A stretch of 10,515 nucleotides of DNA from Candidatus Kapaibacterium sp. (lineage in GTDB: Bacteria > Bacteroidota > Ignavibacteria > Kapaibacteriales > Kapaibacteriaceae): contig JAURNF010000110.1 of NCBI GenBank assembly GCA_030830285.1, positions 1 to 10,515 of the forward strand, in the 5' to 3' direction. The notes below the pieces were generated by a model. That model did no database searches and was not told the DNA's origin. It saw nothing but the letters and a program-made list of their open reading frames with translations. The translations under genes and the position numbers were made by a program. Shown here one piece after another: positions 1 through 7,902 of the stretch (its first letter is position 1; every line of letters begins with the position of its first letter).

Positions 1-59
1 ACTTCGGCTGCACGCAAGATCCCAATGATCTGCTCTTCCGTATGATGCTTTCGTCCCAT
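1..59 (-). CDS. IS3-family transposase OrfA, N-terminus (partial)
   Basis: Only the first 19 codons are present. The product starts MGRKHHTEEQIIGILRAAE, the typical opening of IS3/IS407-family OrfA proteins (compare the family pattern 'xFTEEQIIGIL'). This segment is the first helix of a Tnp_1/HTH_8 helix-turn-helix DNA-binding domain. OrfA normally binds the inverted repeats, and by programmed frameshifting it is fused to OrfB, which carries the DDE catalytic domain; OrfB is not in this window. The start is supported by a good ribosome-binding site, AAAGGAG, 6 nt upstream (bases 66-72). Transcription runs out of the window to the left. The product cannot be assessed for integrity because the gene is cut by the window edge. 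Confidence 0.8.
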   Translation of the reverse strand, partial: MGRKHHTEEQIIGILRAAE

Positions 60-75
60 GATATGCTCCTTTCAA

Positions 76-102
76 CTACCAAACTATCATTTCAGTTGGT
101 AG
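76..102 (-). other. Inverted repeat in IS leader, upstream of orfA RBS
   Basis: CTACCAA (76-82) and TTGGTAG (96-102) form a 7-bp perfect inverted repeat with a 13-nt loop. It lies between the IS terminal repeat and the orfA ribosome-binding site (66-72). In the orfA transcript it would form a small hairpin directly upstream of the Shine-Dalgarno sequence. Whether it has a regulatory role is unknown. Confidence 0.4.
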
Positions 103-122
103 CATTTTTGGGGAGCAGGTCA

Positions 123-268
123 GTAATGGTATGTGTAGTCATCGTCGTGGCAAGCTGAACGCGCAGAACTTCTCGGCCTGTCAGATCAGTGATCACAAGA
201 TCTGTCACAGGCAGTTTTTGTTGAGATGTCTTGCTGTCACTTGGTGAAGAAATCAATACGGTCACAAA
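123..268 (-). pseudogene. Orphan fragment of a T9SS type A sorting domain, interrupted by the IS
   Basis: A minus-strand reading frame, opened by a TAG at 269-271, encodes a peptide containing VITDLTGREVLRVQL followed by ATTMTTHTIT. This matches the middle of a Por-secretion-system C-terminal domain: a beta-strand, a D..G(R) turn and another strand. It aligns with IEIAAIDGRVLVRQEMQTTT in the neighbouring 1949-aa protein. There is no ATG, no YPNP motif and no gene body upstream. The expected final segment (DLPxGxY and last strand) is replaced by IS sequence; the frame runs on into the IS and stops at 92-94. I read it as a cargo-gene remnant truncated by deletion at its 5' side and by the IS at its 3' side. 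A short expressed peptide from a GTG at 265 is possible but unlikely. Confidence 0.55.
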
Positions 269-302
269 CTAAGAACGTTAGTTCAGGTTTACTGCGAAAC
301 AG

Positions 303-340
303 CACGCGGCGGCAAGGTTGCGAAACCACACCGCCGTGTG
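303..340. repeat. Imperfect 10-bp inverted repeat after the 1949-aa gene
   Basis: CACGCGGCGG (303-312) can pair with CCGCCGTGTG (331-340) around an 18-nt loop. On the plus strand it folds with one G-T wobble; on the minus strand that pair becomes a C-A mismatch. It lies 17-54 nt past the stop codon of the large minus-strand gene, so it could end or protect that transcript. No T-run follows on the minus strand, so it is not a standard intrinsic terminator. Confidence 0.35.
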
Positions 341-356
341 ATGATGTTACACCCCT

Positions 357-3300
357 CTACTTGCGAACAATGATGTGCTTCCGCGATGTAGAGCCAACGA
401 TGCCCACTGAGTAGACACCAGCAGGAAGATCTCGCACGTTTAAATCGACTGACATTGCGGTTGTCGTTTGCATTTCCTGACGCACTAACACACGTCCGTC
501 GATGGCAGCTATCTCGATTGTCGAAGGAGAAGCGCGATACTCATCGAGAACCACCACGGTAATGACGTCGGAGGCTGGGTTCGGATGAACGATAATCGAT
601 CCCACCTCGTGTTCACCTTGCTCGCGATCGATGGTCCGCATCCGTGTCAGGTCAAGGATCATCGCGTCGGACCGCGATGCCTTAGGCATCGGGGTGATCT
701 CGGGGTCCAGCTCGACATCGATAGCCACGTCTGCACTGTTATTAGGACATTCAACGATGAGCCGAAAACGCTCGTTTTCATCAGCAATTGTGAGCCAAGA
801 ATAGTCCTTCGACTTCTTCGTCGGCTTACGCTGACCGTTGTCGTTCTCGAAGACGGGCAACGGCAAGTGTGCGCCGTCGCTTTGTCGCTCGATATAGACG
901 AGGGTGTTATCGTAGGCATCACCACTATTCATCGACGAAACCGACAGTGTAAATGCCGTCGGAACCTCCTGCCAATCAGAGACAAGGATGCGGCGTTGGC
1001 CTGGTTGCCCTGGTGCGTGGCCCGAGAGCGGATCCTGAAGTGCAAACAAGCGCTGACCATCGATAGAAACGTCTGTTAGCATTGCATCGAATTCGTCATT
1101 ACGAAAACCGACAAAGAATCTGCTTGAGTTACGAGCAGCATCACTCTCCTCGAAGTCGTTCTTAAAAAACGCCTCAGCACTACGCCATATCGTTGGGGCA
1201 TAGTTCCACTGTAGATCATTGAGGTGCATAATTTCGAAGATGCGCCGGCCAGCAGTAAGGCCAAATGTCGTCGTGCCGGTAGCAATCGACTGGGAGTATG
1301 ATGTCGACGAATGTGGGAAGCGTCCGTCGATCGAGTTCCGGTGAACATAGGCAAGAGCGCTCATGTTAGGCATAGGTGCAGCCGGCGGAGCGGGCTGTGT
1401 GCCATCGATCGACGCTAGGAGCTGGTTGCTACCCATAAACCGCCAGCCAAAAGCGGCATGCCAAAGTCTGGGCGTTGGATACGCAGGAAGAAGTGCCGGC
1501 GGATTGACGGCCGCTTGGTTGAAGTTGATTACATATGTGGTGTCATCGGCAAGCCACGATGATGCCCCAGCGACTCCCGTCACATGGAGAGATGTCTTGC
1601 CTTCCCCAGCAGAGATCTCGACGTTGCTCAGATCCGAATTACCAACGATGTAGCCGATCGGACCAGCCCATAATTCAGCAACGTCAGCCACCATGCAGGG
1701 CGACATCTCGGAGACGTCAATAGGTCGACGTGCGATGCGCGAGGCTTGCCGGTCAGGGGCCTCGATCCGATTCGTCCAAAACAGTCGATCAGCTTTATGT
1801 CGCAATAGACCAATGACCGCCGCGCGCGTGTTCGGTGTTTGATATAGTTCCTGATCAAAATCGGTCAGAGATCGATGGAGCGACGGCTTGACATTCATCC
1901 CTGAATTCGGCATCGATGCGAGCGCAACTGTGTTGTCGAGGAATGTCGGAAGGTTCTGAGGAACGGTCGTCAAGTTGCCGTATGTGTGAAGTCCTGCGAC
2001 TGCCTGATTCAACTCGCGCCGTAGCTGTGTATAGTAGATCTTGTCGCCATACGAGCAGTCCTGGCCATCATCCATACTTACATGACCCTCTTGCCAGGCC
2101 AACGCACACTCGTCCTCACCTATGTGCAGTCGAGAATATGTGTTCAGTGTTGGGAATTGGGCTTTTGTGCCTGGGCCCTGAGCTACCTTGAGTCCTGCAA
2201 GTTGACCAGCAAACACTCGTGCAGCAGGAGGCTTAGACCCGTAGATAATCCCAGCGTCGTAGCTGCTCCATGCGTAGTAATTGCCGAGTAACGATGCGTT
2301 GATCACCGGCGTACCCCAATAGCGCAGACGCTGCTCTGTGGCACAGTGCGGACTTGATCGAGCCGCACCAATTTGGAACGAGCGGCCCTGCGCTCCTCGA
2401 TATGCCGCGCGTTGCTCTACTGAGGGAAGATCAGCATCAAGCTGCGCTTCGAAAATGGCAATGTTCGGCAGCGATGAGTTGTCCACCTCACACGCATATA
2501 CCACATACACCCGCGAGCGTGGTGGCGTGATACTCGGATCGTATCGCACGACGATGCTTGGGTACCCACATGAGGGACGCGACAGTGAGTCGCTGACTAC
2601 CGTGTCAGGACCGTTAATGGACTCAACGATGTAGTCGTTGAGCCGAATCGGATCCTCCCAAACCACCGACCCCATGTCCACAGCATTCGCATCCGTGGAA
2701 GATCGAATGGGCATAGACGTACTGCGCTGATAGAATACATCAAGAGGGTTGCCAATCCCAATTGGCTGGTCAGGATTGGCTCTACGGTAATACACCATGT
2801 GATACCGCATAGTGCTCCCATTGATCGTGCGGCCGTATTCGCGAGGAATACATGTGCCGCGATTGAATTCGAGGTGAGCTGGTGCTGGCTCAGCGTGCAT
2901 CTGCCACCCGGTAACCTGCGGAAAGTGCACGAGCTTTCGCTGTGTGCTATGGTCGAGAAAACCGCGTGTTGGGCCTTGCGAATCCGTGTGTGCGACGTCG
3001 TCGGCAGCAAGCACGTCTACCTGCAACATTTTCCCCTCGCCCGGCAACATCGTAATGGTGAGCTCTCGGTCTTGGCCGATCACCGTGTCGATGCCTCCAC
3101 CAAGCTCACGGATACGGAGCAGGCGATAACGATTGTCCGGGTGCTCGAACGCAAACGGCACGGTCACCTGCCGTGTGCCACGTTGAGCGTATCGATCGTT
3201 GGTGTTAGCACTGCTGCGATCGACCCAGTCCTGATAGGTAGTGAAGGTCCATGGAGCCGATTCGTGCGTGTTGAAAACGGCATTGGGTGGCAGCATGCGC

Positions 3301-6206
3301 GGGTCCGTGCGCCGATTCAGGACACCAATCACGAATCGGCTGTTTATGTCAGCGTCTGCGGCAAAGGAGTGGACTGTCAGATCCACAAACGACGAGTCAT
3401 ACGGTTCATAGTCAATGTGTCCGGGATTCGTCGCCGGGTCGCCGAGGTCGCGAATTCTGCGCGGATGCCGTGTGCGCAGGCGCGGCAGAGCGTGATTGGT
3501 AACTCCGAAGACACGGCTCAAGCATGCTGGATCGTCGGGATGGGTCTCTTCAATGGTGCTGAACCCCTTGCCAAACCAACCGCGAAGCCGAAGGTTCGTC
3601 AGAGGATGAACTTGGGCCACAGTTGAGGTTGTACGGCCGAGGATCGTTCTGATGTTCTCGATCCTGTCGGAATATTCAACGTACGTCTGCCGCATGGAGC
3701 GTTGCCCGATGTAGAGTCGCTGGTCCTGCGCTGCGGGCAACTGGCCATCGTTGAGTGTGCGGAGGAGCTCCTGAAAGCCTGTCAGGGGGTCGCTGCTATC
3801 ATTAACAAAGTAGAGCGGAAGATTGGAGGCGTGATTCTGAACCATCCAATCATCGCCAACGGCCGGGTCGACACTTGATATGATCTCGTCTGGTAAGCGT
3901 CCAGAAGTCGCCGCATTGTATGCTGCGAGATCCCGCTCTACCATCCCTGTTTCGAAGTTTCGGTAGTGTAGTTCACCGGTGTTACTGTAAGATCGTTCGG
4001 CGGTGAGGGGATTACCCGGCAGCGGTGATCCATCCTCGGTGCTGGATTGCCCTTTGTAGACCATTAGGCCTTTGCAGCCCAGGATGGTCGGCATCCAGTA
4101 TGCCAAGCGCATCTCGGTATGGCTATACACTCTGTTGTTTTCAAATGTGGCCCGATGATAGTCGTTCTGACCTGTCGATTCCGCACCTGCCAGCGCCCGC
4201 ACGTAGCTCTGTGGCCACACGTTGGCGATCCATGGTACATGCTTCGTTGGGTCTGTTGCGTCGATTCCGAACAGCATGTTACGCTCGTGCATATAGTGCT
4301 TGCGCATCACGGCCTCGAGGTTCGCCGCGATCCCACCAGTTTGATTGAGGTGGTCATCAAGATAGTGCGATAGCGGTGACTCCAGTTGCGGATTAATGGG
4401 AAGCGGCTTAGGACCCTGCGACTTATCCCGCCATTCGAGGAAGGTGTCTGGGTCATCGAGGATGGAACTCTTAGTGTTGTCGACCTTGATACGCATATTC
4501 TCCATCCCGAACTTCAATGCGGCATGGCGGTGAATGGCGAGGTCACTAACATATTGGCCTCCTGGCAGATCATATCCACGCCGATACTGGTATGATGCGA
4601 TGTTGGCACTAGCATTGAAGCCTGCGCCCTGCCAGAACACGCTCTGCTGGAGGCAGTGGTTCTGTTTATCGATCATTCCTGCCGCAACCTCGGTCATGAG
4701 GGTACCACCGAGCATGATATTGATGCGCCGGAAGGTGAGCCAGTGCATCATCTCAACCTCGTCGCGGCCGTAGAATCTCCAGATGCGTGCACGATCTGCG
4801 GGGTTCTGAAAGGGGGTGGTGTAGCCATTGGCGCCCGGGTTGTTGAGTAAGATGTCTACGTTTTGAACATAGGCGTTCACAGATTTCTGTATCTGATCGT
4901 CGAATCCACCAAAGAGAACCTTCGTTGCCTGTGGAGTCTCTATGCGAATCGAACGTATCTCAACACCCAGGCCGCGGACGGCATCGTCGTTGTGGCGGAC
5001 CTCGATGCCGAGGTGGCTGATGTCATCAGCGCCGGCAGTCTTCACGCCATTCTCCCGGAGGGTATAGTTGTTGCGGGAGGTTACGGTGAACTGTTCTGCT
5101 ACTCGGAGCCTCCGATCACAGAAAAACTCCGCCATAATCGTCACCTCATCGCCATCGGGATCGCCCAACGCGGGCAACATGTTGCGCCGGATCTCGAAGG
5201 TGGTGGGGTGAAGGTTCAGGTTGATATCTGGGCCCAACTCCGACAGGCGCCCACTCGGCACGCTGATCGTTGCGCCATTACCCCCGTCGTAAGTGCCGGG
5301 GTTGTGCACGGGCGGCAGACCATTCTGGGGAAACTTGTTGAACTCGATGTATCCAACGTTTGGATCTGTGGCACGATCGGCCGGATTAAGGGGCAGCACG
5401 TTGATGCCCCGCACATATGGCAACCGAATGGAGAGAATAACGTCGTCACCACAAGTCTGACATCCATCGGCTGCCGTGCGGCGTAAGGTTACGGCCACCC
5501 GAAGGGTGCGCGTGTTGAGGTTGGCATTGTCCGTATGCGTGAACGGCCACCAAAGCAGCATGACACTGTCAGTTGACGGGCCATCGAGAATAAGCGTGTT
5601 CGCACCCGGATTGGCGCTGGTCGCAGTGGCATCCCATTGCCAGCGATATGGCTGGGGATTCGCACTCGTGGGATCACTACCGTTGCCGGTGCGCGTACCG
5701 CCATTGCGTGTCCGAAATCCGAAAACGCAGCCGTTGTGATCCGTCGGATCCAAGACAACGTCGGATGTTGCTGTGTTGTACGTCATCCACGGGCTGTATT
5801 CAACTGCGGGAGACTGGGACGGATTAGTTGTCAAGTTACCGCCCAAGATGTTGTCGCTCATTCCCCGCACAACGGAGATGAACCGCATTGAGGGCACGTA
5901 GATTTCATGGAAGGACTCTTGCATGTCGTCAGTTGCCGTTGCCGAGTTCTTGACGTTGGTAAGGAAGAAATCGCCCTGGTGTACGCGCCGCGCTCGCATA
6001 CGTTGTCCGACAGCGCTGAACGGTGCTGCCCAGTTCCAACCGAGTTGAAAATCATCTTCTGCAAAAGCCGTGGTCCCCTCAAGGGCTGGTGAGTGTGCTG
6101 CGGTGCCCGGAACCCAGCACAAGTTGGGGAGTTGGATTGGACGGGGCTGGGCAACGGCGGTGATCGACGCTGCCAAGGTGGCTATAACAACGAGGAGTGT
6201 TTTCAT
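357..6206 (-). CDS. Giant T9SS-exported protein (1949 aa) with possible TIM-barrel-like core
   Basis: The product starts MKTLLVVIATLAASITAVAQ, a clean Sec signal peptide with cleavage predicted near residue 19-20. Residues about 1870-1949 form a T9SS type A sorting domain (VHPNP, later DLPAGVY, ending HIIVRK), so secretion across the outer membrane is expected. Around residues 480-860 is a region with aromatic and acidic segments, including MRLAYWMPTILGCKGLMVY (about 699-717), that resembles helix-strand ends of TIM-barrel glycoside hydrolases. It is followed by a beta-rich stretch (about 1000-1090). Residues about 1120-1420 contain strands of the kind 'YPSIVVRYD...RVYVVYACE' that suggest a propeller. 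These domain assignments are weak and no catalytic residues can be named. About 15 cysteines, consistent with an extracellular fold, are scattered along it. The start at 6206 is preferred over an in-frame ATG at 6230 because it overlaps the upstream stop as ATGA and yields a better signal peptide. There is no strong RBS, so translation is probably coupled to the preceding gene. Confidence 0.88.
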   Translation of the reverse strand: MKTLLVVIATLAASITAVAQPRPIQLPNLCWVPGTAAHSPALEGTTAFAEDDFQLGWNWAAPFSAVGQRMRARRVHQGDFFLTNVKNSATATDDMQESFHEIYVPSMRFISVVRGMSDNILGGNLTTNPSQSPAVEYSPWMTYNTATSDVVLDPTDHNGCVFGFRTRNGGTRTGNGSDPTSANPQPYRWQWDATATSANPGANTLILDGPSTDSVMLLWWPFTHTDNANLNTRTLRVAVTLRRTAADGCQTCGDDVILSIRLPYVRGINVLPLNPADRATDPNVGYIEFNKFPQNGLPPVHNPGTYDGGNGATISVPSGRLSELGPDINLNLHPTTFEIRRNMLPALGDPDGDEVTIMAEFFCDRRLRVAEQFTVTSRNNYTLRENGVKTAGADDISHLGIEVRHNDDAVRGLGVEIRSIRIETPQATKVLFGGFDDQIQKSVNAYVQNVDILLNNPGANGYTTPFQNPADRARIWRFYGRDEVEMMHWLTFRRINIMLGGTLMTEVAAGMIDKQNHCLQQSVFWQGAGFNASANIASYQYRRGYDLPGGQYVSDLAIHRHAALKFGMENMRIKVDNTKSSILDDPDTFLEWRDKSQGPKPLPINPQLESPLSHYLDDHLNQTGGIAANLEAVMRKHYMHERNMLFGIDATDPTKHVPWIANVWPQSYVRALAGAESTGQNDYHRATFENNRVYSHTEMRLAYWMPTILGCKGLMVYKGQSSTEDGSPLPGNPLTAERSYSNTGELHYRNFETGMVERDLAAYNAATSGRLPDEIISSVDPAVGDDWMVQNHASNLPLYFVNDSSDPLTGFQELLRTLNDGQLPAAQDQRLYIGQRSMRQTYVEYSDRIENIRTILGRTTSTVAQVHPLTNLRLRGWFGKGFSTIEETHPDDPACLSRVFGVTNHALPRLRTRHPRRIRDLGDPATNPGHIDYEPYDSSFVDLTVHSFAADADINSRFVIGVLNRRTDPRMLPPNAVFNTHESAPWTFTTYQDWVDRSSANTNDRYAQRGTRQVTVPFAFEHPDNRYRLLRIRELGGGIDTVIGQDRELTITMLPGEGKMLQVDVLAADDVAHTDSQGPTRGFLDHSTQRKLVHFPQVTGWQMHAEPAPAHLEFNRGTCIPREYGRTINGSTMRYHMVYYRRANPDQPIGIGNPLDVFYQRSTSMPIRSSTDANAVDMGSVVWEDPIRLNDYIVESINGPDTVVSDSLSRPSCGYPSIVVRYDPSITPPRSRVYVVYACEVDNSSLPNIAIFEAQLDADLPSVEQRAAYRGAQGRSFQIGAARSSPHCATEQRLRYWGTPVINASLLGNYYAWSSYDAGIIYGSKPPAARVFAGQLAGLKVAQGPGTKAQFPTLNTYSRLHIGEDECALAWQEGHVSMDDGQDCSYGDKIYYTQLRRELNQAVAGLHTYGNLTTVPQNLPTFLDNTVALASMPNSGMNVKPSLHRSLTDFDQELYQTPNTRAAVIGLLRHKADRLFWTNRIEAPDRQASRIARRPIDVSEMSPCMVADVAELWAGPIGYIVGNSDLSNVEISAGEGKTSLHVTGVAGASSWLADDTTYVINFNQAAVNPPALLPAYPTPRLWHAAFGWRFMGSNQLLASIDGTQPAPPAAPMPNMSALAYVHRNSIDGRFPHSSTSYSQSIATGTTTFGLTAGRRIFEIMHLNDLQWNYAPTIWRSAEAFFKNDFEESDAARNSSRFFVGFRNDEFDAMLTDVSIDGQRLFALQDPLSGHAPGQPGQRRILVSDWQEVPTAFTLSVSSMNSGDAYDNTLVYIERQSDGAHLPLPVFENDNGQRKPTKKSKDYSWLTIADENERFRLIVECPNNSADVAIDVELDPEITPMPKASRSDAMILDLTRMRTIDREQGEHEVGSIIVHPNPASDVITVVVLDEYRASPSTIEIAAIDGRVLVRQEMQTTTAMSVDLNVRDLPAGVYSVGIVGSTSRKHIIVRK

Positions 6207-7726
6207 TGCCGCCCCACGTTCTGCGTGCACAGCGCTGTGCCTTGCTCGCCGTAGAGGGTGAGGAAGTATGTTCCGTGGGGCAGGTCGGTGCCGAGGCGGA
6301 TAACATATGCTCCGTCGGTGGGCTGTGCGTCCTGTGCCGTCAGTAGTCCGCGTGCGATCTCCTGACCACTAACCGAGGCCAGACCCCAGCGTATGGCGAT
6401 CTGCGGTGAGGCGCAGCGCATGCGCACCTCGCCGGTGGACGGGTTGGGATAGACTACGGAACTTCCGATGGGAGCATCCTCAACCGACGTTGTGGGAGTC
6501 ATGCTATATGCCACGAGTCCACCCGATCCGAATGCATTGATGAAAGTGACTCGCAGGTCTGGAGTTCCCACGGTACCGTAGCCATCCGTCAAAACCTGCC
6601 CATTAAAGTAGCATGTGTCGCAAGGGCGTGCATAGGGCAGAGAATCTCCTACTCGATAGAACACACCTCGGCTGCCCCAGTCTGGCGGAGCGGACGTTGA
6701 CGTGCCCCTAGTGAAGAACGTCCCGGCGTCCTTCGACCACTGATGTTGGACAAAGTCGGGCGGCTGGCTGCGGTAGTCCCCACTGACCCTCCAGATCAGC
6801 GAGTCCGTTGCCCTGTCATACACACTGGCGCGCGGTCGGGTGATGGGATCCGACCAGTCGGGATTCATACCAATCCCTGCGCCGGAAACCATGATGTACC
6901 GTCCGTCGGCCGAGATACTCCCACGGCCGTAGTCGTTGAGATTCCGCACAGCGGGCGGGAACGTGGAAAGGTCGGCTATCGAGATACAGTTGCGGTACAC
7001 CTGGCCGTCAGAGCCGATCGTACCTATTCTGGTATACACCATATAGCGCTCAGCGTCATCAAAGTCGACCGGTCCGGCATAAATACTGCCATTGCTAATC
7101 TCACACGACGTACCCTCCACCAGATCATACAGGCGAATGCCGTTGCGCCAAGAGTAAGTGTAGAAACCGGTATCCGGCACCGCTACAAACCGCCCCGTGG
7201 GAGATACCGTGATGCGAAAGTGGCGCCAGCTTTGCCTCTTATCGATATACAAGCTGTCGAGCAGGATGCGCTTGGAGGGATACTCCAGCACCACCACCTT
7301 GCTATGGTCGTCGTTGCGTACCGTAACGGCAATCACGCGGCCGTCGCGAGAGCAGGAGAGGTCAGAGGGGTTGTCAAGTGGTCTCCCATTTGGGGTGAGC
7401 CTCCAATTGTCGATCGAGATTGTGTCAATGGGCACTCCGCTTGTGCCTCGTACGACGTAAATCTCGCCTTGCTGTGCCCCCGCAAAGACGAGATCGGCTG
7501 ACGGTGCATAGGCGACGGCGCCAGTGGGGTTACCACGCAAGTACGGAATCCTCCACATCACATTGCCAACCACGGAAAGTGGCTGCGCCCGAGCAGCCTC
7601 GAACGAGCTCACCATCACGATCAACGAAAGAAACAGCAGGGGAACAATGACGGGACGTCGTCCCCATCCCGCGCTAGCTACAGTGGCGACTCCGCGTTGG
7701 CGTAGCGCGTAAAGAACAGTATCCAT
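6203..7726 (-). CDS. Secreted beta-propeller-like protein with T9SS sorting domain (507 aa)
   Basis: The start at 7726 is fixed by an excellent ribosome-binding site, GGAGGT, 4 nt upstream (7731-7736); the frame is open further upstream but without such a signal. The N-terminus is unusually long: about 27 residues including RQR and GWGRR precede the hydrophobic core VPLLFLSLIVMVSSF, with cleavage likely after ARA near residue 47. Residues about 60-400 contain repeated strands of the type 'SADGRYIMVSG', 'SCSRDGRVIAVTV' and 'SPTGRFVAVPD', typical of WD40/YVTN-like propeller blades. Residues 422-507 are a type A sorting domain (VVYPNPSTGEV, later DLPHGTYFLTLY). No catalytic motif is visible; binding or scaffolding is the likely role. 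The final TGA overlaps the ATG of the 1949-aa gene, so the two are co-translated. It is a paralogue of the gene at 7903-9282. Confidence 0.9.
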   Translation of the reverse strand: MDTVLYALRQRGVATVASAGWGRRPVIVPLLFLSLIVMVSSFEAARAQPLSVVGNVMWRIPYLRGNPTGAVAYAPSADLVFAGAQQGEIYVVRGTSGVPIDTISIDNWRLTPNGRPLDNPSDLSCSRDGRVIAVTVRNDDHSKVVVLEYPSKRILLDSLYIDKRQSWRHFRITVSPTGRFVAVPDTGFYTYSWRNGIRLYDLVEGTSCEISNGSIYAGPVDFDDAERYMVYTRIGTIGSDGQVYRNCISIADLSTFPPAVRNLNDYGRGSISADGRYIMVSGAGIGMNPDWSDPITRPRASVYDRATDSLIWRVSGDYRSQPPDFVQHQWSKDAGTFFTRGTSTSAPPDWGSRGVFYRVGDSLPYARPCDTCYFNGQVLTDGYGTVGTPDLRVTFINAFGSGGLVAYSMTPTTSVEDAPIGSSVVYPNPSTGEVRMRCASPQIAIRWGLASVSGQEIARGLLTAQDAQPTDGAYVIRLGTDLPHGTYFLTLYGEQGTALCTQNVGRQ

Positions 7727-7902
7727 GGAAACCTCCGATAATGAATTGCACTGCAACGTATGGCAACGCTGAGTTCGAAACACCCATACAAAACCTTGAC
7801 AGTGGGGCCTCCATGTGGCCTGCACCGGTTATTGGTCCACGTGTACTGATAGTCATCACGCAGCCAACTGAACAATGGTTGGTTGAATAGATTCGCGTGC
7901 CG
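7727..7902. other. Intergenic spacer between the two propeller genes
   Basis: This 176-nt gap separates two co-directional minus-strand genes. It holds the GGAGGT ribosome-binding site of the downstream gene at 7731-7736. A weak inverted repeat (CCAAC / GTTGG, roughly 7863-7881) lies soon after the upstream stop but has no T-run. I see no convincing terminator, and no promoter matching the Bacteroidota TTG / TAnnTTTG pattern, so read-through from the upstream gene is plausible, though the gap is long for a tight operon. Confidence 0.4.

Larger units (their letters stand above)
1..122 (-). mobile_element. IS3-family insertion sequence, left end (partial)
   Basis: This is the left end of an insertion sequence that continues beyond base 1. 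Read on the minus strand the boundary starts TGACCTGCTCCCC at base 122, which fits the TG-starting terminal inverted repeats of the IS3 family, in particular IS407-like members as I recall them. The terminal repeat is followed by about 60 nt of leader and then the orfA start at base 59, a normal distance for this family. The right end, second inverted repeat and target duplication are outside the window, so the exact boundary at 122 is inferred. A sorting-domain reading frame is interrupted at exactly this point, which supports it. Confidence 0.75.

Noticed and set aside
226..414. Plus-strand frame of 62 codons near the end of the large gene
   Set aside because: It overlaps the C-terminus of the large gene and the sorting-tail remnant on the other strand and shows no recognisable motif.
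2799..3626. Plus-strand open frame of 275 codons
   Set aside because: It lies wholly opposite the 1949-aa secreted protein, has no ribosome-binding site or recognisable domain, and its composition is that expected of an antisense shadow in GC-rich coding DNA.
4863..5486. Plus-strand open frame of 207 codons
   Set aside because: Antisense to the N-terminal part of the 1949-aa protein with no start signal or motif.
6743..7501. Plus-strand open frame of 252 codons
   Set aside because: It is antisense to the 507-aa propeller gene, whose signal peptide, blades and sorting tail are clear; nothing in this frame resembles a protein family.
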